DNA from: Bacillota bacterium
GTDB lineage: Bacteria > Bacillota > Sulfobacillia > RBS10-35 > JAJYVN01
Direction of reading: 5' to 3'
DNA: 9,052 bases
NCBI GenBank assembly: GCA_021827805.1
Contig: JAKAUG010000159.1
Coordinates: 1 to 9,052, forward strand
The position numbers were made by a program, and so were the translations under genes. Under the pieces are notes generated by a model. It was not told the DNA's origin, made no database searches, and worked only from the letters and a program-made list of their open reading frames with translations. Of the stretch, positions 1-5,727 are shown piece after piece. Positions within the stretch are counted from its first letter, which is position 1, and each line of letters opens with the position of its first letter.

Positions 1-251
1 TCAGCGGACGGCCCGTGGAGCTGAACCCGCGCCAGGCCGTGGCCGGTGGGTTCGGGAACGGGCACCCACGCGCTGTTGGCTCCAGCGTGGGCCTGCACCT
101 GGTGGCGCACCTCGCCCGCCGCCGTGTGGAGGGTGACGGTGGTGGGACCGGCGGCGGCGGCCCGCCAGGAGACGGAGATCATCCGCTCCGGGCTGGCGGC
201 GGAGCCACGCACGAGGGGCAGCGGCTGAATCCGGAGGTCTTGGATCGGCAA
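1..251 (-). CDS. Unrecognised protein, N-terminal 83 residues only (3' end beyond window)
   Basis: This reading frame is open from a TTG codon at 251 to the left edge. I chose the TTG because the purine run GGAAGGAAGGG (267-257 on the minus strand) ends 5 bases before it. No other start codon lies close upstream in this frame, although the frame itself stays open for over 100 bases. The visible protein begins MPIQDLRIQPLPLVRGS. It then alternates hydrophobic and polar residues (ISVSW, TTVTLHT, AWVPVP, ARVQL), which suggests a beta-sandwich. There is no signal peptide or membrane segment. Codon third positions are strongly G/C, and the frame reads more like protein than the overlapping frame that stops at position 1. 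The family is not recognised. It could be the N-terminal beta domain of a larger enzyme. The gene is divergent from the ERCC4 nuclease gene. An internal ATG at 182 is a less likely start, because its GGAG lies only 3 bases upstream. Confidence 0.5.
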   Translation of the reverse strand, partial: MPIQDLRIQPLPLVRGSAASPERMISVSWRAAAAGPTTVTLHTAAGEVRHQVQAHAGANSAWVPVPEPTGHGLARVQLHGPSA

Positions 252-256
252 GCGGA

Positions 257-267
257 CCCTTCCTTCC
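257..267 (-). promoter_or_regulatory. Ribosome binding site that decides the TTG start of the left-edge gene
   Basis: The purine run GGAAGGAAGGG on the minus strand ends 5 bases before the TTG at 251. It is the main reason for starting the left-edge gene there. Confidence 0.4.
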
Positions 268-450
268 GTACTCGCTCCGGACTGGCGCGGTTCGCATGGG
301 ATTCGCGTCCCGGCGGATGGTCCCCCGCGGCGGCGTGCGCGGATTGGGCGTCTTTGTGGCGCCGCGGACGTCCCCAGGTGCCGTGTAAGGAAGGAACCGG
401 GTCCGCGGCCGGCGTACGCTGGTGCCAGAAGGCCCAGGGGAGTCCGGGTG

Positions 451-495
451 GGGGCCCGCGCCCGTCTCCCGAGCGGGGGCCCCTGGAGGGAGGCG
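451..495 (+). promoter_or_regulatory. Leader with two mutually exclusive hairpins, one covering the Shine-Dalgarno
   Basis: Hairpin A pairs GGGGCCC (451-457) with GGGCCCC (477-483), 7 bp around a 19-base loop. Hairpin B pairs CGTCTCCC (463-470) with GGGAGGCG (488-495), 8 bp including one G-U, around a 17-base loop. B would hide the Shine-Dalgarno run GGAGGGAGG (485-493). A leaves that run free but places half of B's stem in its loop, so the two either compete or form a pseudoknot. The base pairing is read directly from the sequence. A regulatory role is inference, since such GC-rich DNA forms hairpins readily by chance. Confidence 0.25.
485..493 (+). promoter_or_regulatory. Ribosome binding site that decides the GTG start of the ERCC4 gene
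   Basis: GGAGGGAGG ends 10 bases before the GTG at 504. It is the strongest Shine-Dalgarno-like run in the region. It favours GTG-504 over the long open frame that extends back to position 15, whose extra translation is Gly/Arg/Pro-rich and not protein-like. Confidence 0.6.
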
Positions 496-503
496 TGCGG
501 AGC

Positions 504-1757
504 GTGGACCGGGACGCCGAGCCGGATCACCGGGACTCGGGAGGGCAAAGGCCCCGTGGCGCGGCCACGCAGGCGCTCTTCACCGTGGCGCGCAACCCCG
601 ATCCCGAGAGCCGGCTGCCGTATCTGTTGCGCCTGCCGGTCAGTGGCGCGGACGAGGTGGTCCTCGCCACCGCGGTCCGCTGGCCGGGGCCCAAGGACGC
701 CTTCTGCTATGAGGTCGGGGACTGGCCGGAGGGCGCCGAGGTGCTGGAGCAGGTCCCCGTGGTGACCTGCCAGCGGGTTGGCGTCGCCATCGACCTGGTG
801 CTGCGCCGTGCGCGCTCGCGCCGCTCCATGTTCGTCTGGACCATGCAGCGCCGGACCGGGCGCCGCCTGATCTTCTGGCGTACGGCCACCACCATGGCCG
901 GTGCGCGCCCCGGGATCCGCGTCCCCCAGGCCAGAGGGTTGGAGCGGGCCCTGACGGTGGCCGTCGACCACCGCGAGCGCTATGCCTGGAAGTTCGGCCG
1001 CTACGCGGTGACGCTGGAGCGGCGGGAGCTGCCGGTCGGTGACTACGGCGTGGTGGTGGACGAACACCTGGTGGCGGTCGTGGAACGCAAATCGGCGGCG
1101 GACCTGGCGGGCAGCGCCCAGAGCGGTTCGCTGGCCGCCCTGCTGGCCGATCTGGGGCATGTGCCCCACGCCGCGCTTGTCGTCGAGGGCCGGTTCAGCG
1201 ACCTGGTCCGCCGGGCGGAGGCGGGCGGCATGCGGCCGGGCTGGCTCCTGAACCTCGTCGCCGCCCTGCAGGCCACCCACCCCCGCGTGACATGGATGTT
1301 CACCGAGACGCGGGACCTGGCCCAGGACTGGGCCTACCGCTGGCTCGGGGCCTGCGTGCAGGTCGAGCGCGGGATCTCCCCGCTGCCGGGGGAGCCCGAG
1401 CCGCGGGGGACGCGCGGCGCCCCCGCTGAGCCCAGCCGCGGCCCCAACATCGCAAGCCAGCCCGCCGCATCCGCCGCGGAGGAGAGCGCCACATGGCCAG
1501 ACGGCGAGGAGTCCGAGGTGGGGACGGGCACCGCCATGCTGGATGCCCAGGCCCGGAGCACCCGAGCCCTGGAGGAGGCCCGCCGGGGGCGCGTCTGGAC
1601 GAGCGCGGGACTGGCCGAGGCCTGTGGGGTGAGCCTCGCGACGGCCTGGAAGGACCTGCGCGCCCTGGTGGAGGCAGGCCAGCTGGTGGCCGAGGGAGGG
1701 CGACGGGACCGGCGCTACCGCGCTGCCGACCAGCGGCCGTCCCCGGAGGACGGCTGA
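504..1757 (+). CDS. ERCC4 (XPF/MUS81-type) nuclease-domain protein with C-terminal winged HTH
   Basis: This 417-residue protein probably cuts or processes structured DNA in the cytoplasm. The ERCC4 core lies at about residues 150-285. It contains D155 (VDHRERY, 154-160) and the family signature GDXnERKX3D: G179-D180, then E194-R195-K196 and D200. These are the acidic and lysine residues expected at the metal-dependent active site. Before it, residues 25-128 (from ALFTVARNPDPESRLPYLL) form a separate domain that I recall from uncharacterised ERCC4 proteins of high-GC bacteria. Residues about 290-345 are a low-complexity Pro/Ala/Glu linker. Residues 360-407 form a helix-turn-helix (GLAEACGVSLATAWKDLRAL) followed by a basic wing. 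I see no helix-hairpin-helix pair of the kind that follows this core in archaeal and eukaryotic XPF. The gene stands alone on its strand. Its substrate is unknown; the domain call is firm, the role is inference. Confidence 0.85.
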   Translation: MDRDAEPDHRDSGGQRPRGAATQALFTVARNPDPESRLPYLLRLPVSGADEVVLATAVRWPGPKDAFCYEVGDWPEGAEVLEQVPVVTCQRVGVAIDLVLRRARSRRSMFVWTMQRRTGRRLIFWRTATTMAGARPGIRVPQARGLERALTVAVDHRERYAWKFGRYAVTLERRELPVGDYGVVVDEHLVAVVERKSAADLAGSAQSGSLAALLADLGHVPHAALVVEGRFSDLVRRAEAGGMRPGWLLNLVAALQATHPRVTWMFTETRDLAQDWAYRWLGACVQVERGISPLPGEPEPRGTRGAPAEPSRGPNIASQPAASAAEESATWPDGEESEVGTGTAMLDAQARSTRALEEARRGRVWTSAGLAEACGVSLATAWKDLRALVEAGQLVAEGGRRDRRYRAADQRPSPEDG

Positions 1758-1813
1758 GCGGACGCATCCCGGCGGCGGAGCGCCGGAAGCGACGGGCGGG
1801 TGTCCGACTCAGC
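1753..1813. terminator. Probable bidirectional terminator containing both convergent stop codons
   Basis: GCTGAGCGGAC (1753-1763) pairs with GTCCG-A-CTCAGC (1802-1813), giving 11 base pairs with one bulged A. The TGA of the nuclease gene and the TGA of the minus-strand lipoprotein gene (TCA on the plus strand) both lie within the arms. Nested inside is a perfect 6-bp GC hairpin, CCGGCG (1769-1774) with CGCCGG (1781-1786) around GCGGAG. The structure can form in either transcript. There is no T-run on either side, so it is not a textbook intrinsic terminator. Its place between two convergent genes supports a termination or 3'-end-protection role. Confidence 0.5.
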
Positions 1814-4763
1814 GCAGGCGGGTGTACGTGAACAGGCCGGCCGCGGTGCGCACCAGCACCGTACCCCCTGGACCCGCGCCAAGCCCCCCCGGCTCCACCG
1901 CGGGATCGCCAACAGGCGTGGAGATGTCCTGCCAGTGGGCACCGCCGTCCATGGAGAGCGCCACACCCGCTCCACCCCCCACGTAGAGGAGGCCCGTGGA
2001 GGTGCGCAGCACGGCGTCCACGGGCAGGCCGGCATCTCCACTCGGCTCCTCCCAACCCGGCACGGCAACGGGCACCTGGGTGAAGGCGCCACCACCATCG
2101 CGCGAGCGCCAGAGCGCGCCCGCCCCCCCCACCAGCACCTCCTGGGCCGAGGGCGCCGCCACACTGTACAGCGGGCCGGAGAGGCCGTTGGCCTGGGACC
2201 AGGTGGCGCCCCCGTCACGGGAGACCCACAGCTCCCGCGCGGCCGTGTCGCCCTTGGCCGCCAGGGCCCAGACGATCTGACCCCCGGGGGCCACGGCCAC
2301 GGCGGGCACGGCCGGGTTGCCGGGCAGGTCCGCGCGGCTCCACGTCTGCCCCCCGTCGTGGGAGACCCAGAGACCCATCTCCGGGGTGAACCCGGCCGGC
2401 CCGGCGAGCCCCAACCCCACATACAGCGTGTCCGCGGAGGCCGGGGAGAGGGCCAGGGCGTCAACCACCACGTGCGGGCCGGCCACCTCCGCCGCGGTGC
2501 AGCAGCGCGTGCCGTCGGACAGCTGCAGCGCGGAGAGCTGGTAGAAGGCGCGTCCCGCGTCGTGGGAGACCGAAAGCTCCCCGGCCGGCCCCACACGGTA
2601 GACGACGCTCGGGTCGCTGGGGGCTCGGGCCTCCAGGCCCACCACGGGCGCGCCGCCGCTCGGCGGGGTCCAGCGGCCCCCTGGGGAGACCGCGGCCGGG
2701 GGGTTCCAGCCTGGGTTTGGATCGCGCACGGTGATCAGGCCGAGGCCCTGCACCGCCAAATAGAACCGCCCGGGACCCGCCACAGCCACCCCGGTGATGG
2801 TCTGCTCGGTGTTGGATGTGCTCCAGAGCTGCCCCCAACCGTTCCCCCGGTCACGCCAGAGGTGGCGCAACCCTGCCACGGCCAGCCCCGGCCCGTCGGG
2901 TGCCGCGGCCGCCTGCCAGCGGGCCCCGGAGGACACGGCCACGGAGGGCAGGGGCGAGGTGCGGGTCCAGGTCGTCCCGCCGTCCAGGCTCCGCCGCAGC
3001 CCCGCGTAGACCACCCCAGGGCGGTAGGGGCTGGGGGTCACATCCGCGGCGGCCCCCCAGTCCTCCACCCAGGTCCCCCGCGGGGGACGGTGGCGAAGGT
3101 GGTCCCACAACGCGACGAGCCCCCGCGGCGCCGACTGCAGCCGCCAGGCCCCCGCTCCCTGGTAGCCGGGCTCCACCCAGAGCGTCGTCTGCCCGGCGAC
3201 GACCCGTGCGGGCGCGACCGCGCCCCTGGGCAGGCTCACGCGGGTCCAGCCCGCCCTCCCCGGCAGGGAGCGAAACAGGCCCCCCTCGCTTCCGCCCTCC
3301 ACCAGCCACCAGACGCCACTCTCCGGCGGCCACTCGGCCAGGGAAAGAACGTCCGCGGCATTGCCCGGAACCGGCAGCTCCTCCCATGTCCGCCCGCGGT
3401 TGCCCGAGAGGTACGCCGTCGGCAGGCCGAGGAGGCCCTGCGACGCGTAGATCAGGACGAGGCAGCCCCCGTCCGTGGTGAAGGACAGGCTGGCGATGCT
3501 CTCCGTCTGGATCCCGGGCGGCGTGCGCACCGCGAACGTCTTGCCCCCGTCCCGGCTGACAAAGAGCCCGCCGCTCCAACCGGCGGCCACCAGCGTGGGA
3601 TGCCAGGCGGCGCTCGCCACCACGGTCACCGGCGCCGGCAGCCCGGTCGACGCGACTTGGGCGGCTGCGGCCCGCGCCGGCACGCGCAGCGGCCCCACGC
3701 TGCTCGGCAGCCAGAGATCGGTACCGTCCGCCACGGGAGCGCCAGCCCAGACGCCGAGCAGGTCCACGCGGCGCCAGGGACCGCTCGCGGCGTTCGCCAC
3801 CCAGAGTTGCCCAGGACCGCCGACCGACGAGGCGGGCAGGGTCAGCAGGGCATACTGCCCCGGCGCGGCGGAGAACCCTGAGGGCTGCTGGCCCCTGCCG
3901 ACGGGCGGCAGGCTCACCGCGCTCCAGGAGGCGGAGCCCGGTGCCAGTCTCCACACCCGTGCCCCCGCCACCAGCAAGAGGTCGCCCCCGGGAACCGCCG
4001 AGAGCGCGGAGACGCTGGCGGCGCTCGAGGGCGGGACGGGAAGGTCCGTGAGCCCGGAGGCTCCGAGGGAGACCACCGCGGCGGGACCGGGCGTCTGGCC
4101 CAGGGCCACCACGGGCTCCCCGTGCCAGAAGGCCAGGGCCGCGCCCGCGCCCAGATGCCCGGGCAGGGACCAGGAGCGCCAGGTGGCGCCGTCGTCGTCC
4201 GAGAGATAGAGGGTGGCACTCCCCGCCGCCCCCACCGTCCCGCCCACCACGGCGAGGCGCCCGTGGGTTGAGGGATCCCAGGCCATGGCCTGGAGGTCCA
4301 GCGGGGTGGAGGTGCGCCACGCCGCACCCTTCATCTGGGCCAGCGTGCTGACCGTGGCCAGGTCGAGGCGGCCGTTGCCGAGGGCGGCCAGGGTGTGCCC
4401 GCCGGGGCTGAGGGCCAGCGCGGAAAAGATCACGCCAGAGGGCGTCGGGACCACGGGCGACCAGTGCTGCCCATCGTCTCGGGAGGTGAAGAGGCGGTTG
4501 CCGCCGGGGGCGTTGTAGGAGGAGGCGAACAGAAGCGAGCCGTTGGCGGCCAGCGCGTTCACCGCCCCGCCATAGAGCGGCAGGGGCGTCCCGCTCGGTG
4601 CCGTGCTCGCCGGCACGGTGCTGACGGCGGCCACCGGCGCCGGCCGGCGCCCGCACGAGGGTGGCAGCGCGGGAAAGCCCGCCGTGTGCGTGGGAGCGGC
4701 GGCGCAGCCCGCCACCAGGAGCAGCCCCAAGCCCAGACATCCCCACCGCCAAGACCCGCCCAC
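1809..4763 (-). CDS. Lipoprotein of Asp-box (BNR) beta-propeller repeats, WD40/YVTN/BNR-like
   Basis: This 984-residue protein begins with a lipoprotein signal: a short basic start, the hydrophobic run CLGLGLLLVAGC, and lipobox V-A-G-C with C20 as the predicted lipidated residue. A Pro/Ser/Thr-rich tether follows to about residue 60. The rest is beta-propeller blades. I count ten Asp-box-like motifs (S-x-D-x-G-x-x-W/F), at about residues 93, 187, 402, 452, 591, 732, 800, 847, 886 and 936; examples are SRDDGQHW, SHDGGQTW and SRDGGATW. Such repeats occur in sortilin/VPS10-type propellers, Ycf48-like factors, sialidases and GH74 xyloglucanases. I see no catalytic signature for the enzyme families, so a binding or assembly role at the outer membrane face is more likely. 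Of two adjacent GTG codons (4766 and 4763), the second sits 7 bases from GGGGAGG. It is divergent from the G5-3D gene. Confidence 0.85.
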   Translation of the reverse strand: MGGSWRWGCLGLGLLLVAGCAAAPTHTAGFPALPPSCGRRPAPVAAVSTVPASTAPSGTPLPLYGGAVNALAANGSLLFASSYNAPGGNRLFTSRDDGQHWSPVVPTPSGVIFSALALSPGGHTLAALGNGRLDLATVSTLAQMKGAAWRTSTPLDLQAMAWDPSTHGRLAVVGGTVGAAGSATLYLSDDDGATWRSWSLPGHLGAGAALAFWHGEPVVALGQTPGPAAVVSLGASGLTDLPVPPSSAASVSALSAVPGGDLLLVAGARVWRLAPGSASWSAVSLPPVGRGQQPSGFSAAPGQYALLTLPASSVGGPGQLWVANAASGPWRRVDLLGVWAGAPVADGTDLWLPSSVGPLRVPARAAAAQVASTGLPAPVTVVASAAWHPTLVAAGWSGGLFVSRDGGKTFAVRTPPGIQTESIASLSFTTDGGCLVLIYASQGLLGLPTAYLSGNRGRTWEELPVPGNAADVLSLAEWPPESGVWWLVEGGSEGGLFRSLPGRAGWTRVSLPRGAVAPARVVAGQTTLWVEPGYQGAGAWRLQSAPRGLVALWDHLRHRPPRGTWVEDWGAAADVTPSPYRPGVVYAGLRRSLDGGTTWTRTSPLPSVAVSSGARWQAAAAPDGPGLAVAGLRHLWRDRGNGWGQLWSTSNTEQTITGVAVAGPGRFYLAVQGLGLITVRDPNPGWNPPAAVSPGGRWTPPSGGAPVVGLEARAPSDPSVVYRVGPAGELSVSHDAGRAFYQLSALQLSDGTRCCTAAEVAGPHVVVDALALSPASADTLYVGLGLAGPAGFTPEMGLWVSHDGGQTWSRADLPGNPAVPAVAVAPGGQIVWALAAKGDTAARELWVSRDGGATWSQANGLSGPLYSVAAPSAQEVLVGGAGALWRSRDGGGAFTQVPVAVPGWEEPSGDAGLPVDAVLRTSTGLLYVGGGAGVALSMDGGAHWQDISTPVGDPAVEPGGLGAGPGGTVLVRTAAGLFTYTRLR

Positions 4764-4770
4764 CACGGCG

Positions 4771-4779
4771 CCTCCCCTC
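4771..4779 (-). promoter_or_regulatory. Ribosome binding site of the propeller lipoprotein gene
   Basis: GAGGGGAGG on the minus strand lies 7 bases before GTG-4763 and 4 bases before GTG-4766, so the second GTG is the better start. The long frame continues open to an ATG at 5054. That extension would bury the lipoprotein signal about 100 residues inside the protein and overlap the divergent gene, so it was not used. Confidence 0.6.
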
Positions 4780-4933
4780 GGAGATGCTCGTCCTTCCTTC
4801 GACCCAGGATGCCCAGGACCAACCCGTGCTTTCGCAAAAACCGCCAAAGTCCTGGCACCGGACCCACCAGGCAGCTCTGCCGTCGTGGCCACGCCGCGTG
4901 GAGGCGGGCCGCGCGCGGGGAACACTGGCTGCG

Positions 4934-4939
4934 GGAGGG
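4934..4939 (+). promoter_or_regulatory. Ribosome binding site that decides the ATG start of the G5-3D gene
   Basis: GGAGGG ends 8 bases before ATG-4948. This selects that ATG over the longer open frame starting at 4603, whose extra residues are not protein-like and would overlap the divergent lipoprotein gene. Confidence 0.6.
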
Positions 4940-4947
4940 ATGGGCAG

Positions 4948-5718
4948 ATGCGCCCCTGGCGCCCCCTGCTCGTGCCCGTCGCCGCGGCCGCGGTGCTGAG
5001 CGCCGCCGTGCTGAGCATCGCCCACAACCCGCGTTGGACGGCGCGGACGATCAACGCGTTTTGCGCCGTGCACCTCTGCCGCTACCACGCGGTGCCCTTC
5101 CGGCGCGAGGTCCTGATCCCATACACCGCCCAGGAGGTGCAGGACCCGAACCTGCCCGTGGGCATGCACCAGGTCCGGACCCCGGGGCTCACCGGGGCCA
5201 TGCTCCAAACGGGCGTGGCCCTCTACCCGCTGGGGCTGGCCGGCCCCCGCCAGAACCCCCTGGAGGTCAAGGTCTTCTCCGCCCGCCAGGTCTCGGCGCC
5301 GCACGGCGCGGTGATCGCGGTCGGCAGCTCCACGGATGTGGTGCCGGCCAACGGGCACTTCTACCACTTCTCCCGCGTGCTGACCATGAAGGCCACCGCC
5401 TACGACAGCACGTGGGCCAGCAACGGGCCGTGGACGGGGCAGCGCTCGGCGATCGGGCTGCCGCTGGACCAGGGCATCGTGGCCGTGGACCCGAGCGTCA
5501 TCCCCCTGGGGAGCCGGCTCTATGTGCAGAACTATGGCCTCGCGGTCGCCGCGGACACCGGTTCCGCCATCGTCGGCGACCGCATCGACCTCTTCTTCTG
5601 GGACACCCCCGCCCAGACGGCGGCCTTTGGCATCCAGACGCTGCGGGTCTACGTGCTCGACGACCCGCGCCTGCCGCCAGTGCCCGTGCCGCCGACCGTC
5701 AAGAGGGCCTTGGGCTGA
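4948..5718 (+). CDS. Membrane-anchored G5 + 3D-domain cell-wall protein (YabE/YocH-like)
   Basis: This 256-residue protein probably acts on or binds peptidoglycan outside the membrane. Residues 7-25 (LLVPVAAAAVLSAAVLSIA) form an uncleaved anchor or signal segment behind a basic start, MRPWR. Residues about 49-127 match a G5 domain: VPFRREVLIPYTAQEVQDPN, then VRTPGLTG and EVKVF, ending AVGS. Residues about 146-238 are a 3D domain, a double-psi beta barrel named for three conserved aspartates. They are visible as D153 (KATAYD), D181 (AVDPSVIPLGSRLYV) and D203 (ADTGSAIVGDRIDLFF). Bacillota proteins with this pairing include resuscitation-factor-like wall hydrolases such as YabE, which are usually longer and carry DUF348 repeats missing here. 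It is divergent from the propeller lipoprotein, so the two may share envelope functions. Its stop is 9 bases from the stop of the convergent GH127 gene. Confidence 0.9.
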   Translation: MRPWRPLLVPVAAAAVLSAAVLSIAHNPRWTARTINAFCAVHLCRYHAVPFRREVLIPYTAQEVQDPNLPVGMHQVRTPGLTGAMLQTGVALYPLGLAGPRQNPLEVKVFSARQVSAPHGAVIAVGSSTDVVPANGHFYHFSRVLTMKATAYDSTWASNGPWTGQRSAIGLPLDQGIVAVDPSVIPLGSRLYVQNYGLAVAADTGSAIVGDRIDLFFWDTPAQTAAFGIQTLRVYVLDDPRLPPVPVPPTVKRALG

Positions 5719-5727
5719 TGGCGCTGA

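Larger units (their letters stand above)
252..503. other. Divergent intergenic region between left-edge gene and ERCC4 nuclease gene
   Basis: About 250 bases separate the two divergent starts, so promoters for both genes should lie here. I could not identify a convincing -35/-10 pair on either strand. The part next to the nuclease start (about 450-495) is extremely GC-rich and can form two alternative hairpins; these are listed separately. Confidence 0.6.
4764..4947. other. Divergent intergenic region between propeller lipoprotein and G5-3D genes
   Basis: About 180 bases should hold promoters for both envelope genes. A locally A/T-richer patch lies at 4830-4850 (TTTCGCAAAAACCGCCAAAG), but I found no properly spaced -35/-10 pair on either strand. 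A 7-bp direct repeat, CCCAGGA, occurs at 4803-4809 and 4812-4818 with a 9-base period, which could be coincidence or half of an operator. Confidence 0.4.

Noticed and set aside
1800..3881. Long open frame of 693 codons antisense to the propeller lipoprotein
   Set aside because: Stop codons are rare in such GC-rich DNA. Its product is Arg/Gly/Pro/His-rich with no family resemblance, while the opposite strand encodes a clear Asp-box lipoprotein.
4803..4818. Direct repeat CCCAGGA x2 as an operator
   Set aside because: Seven bases twice is too little in this composition; kept only as a note in the intergenic entry.
4819..4859. Promoter hexamers around the A/T-richer patch
   Set aside because: TTGGCG on the minus strand has only GGTTGG at the expected -10 distance, and the plus strand has no -10 match.
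2851..5367. 838-codon minus-strand frame overlapping the lipoprotein and 3D genes
   Set aside because: It is a shadow of the lipoprotein frame, with Arg/Gly-rich low-complexity translation, and it also overlaps the start of the 3D gene.
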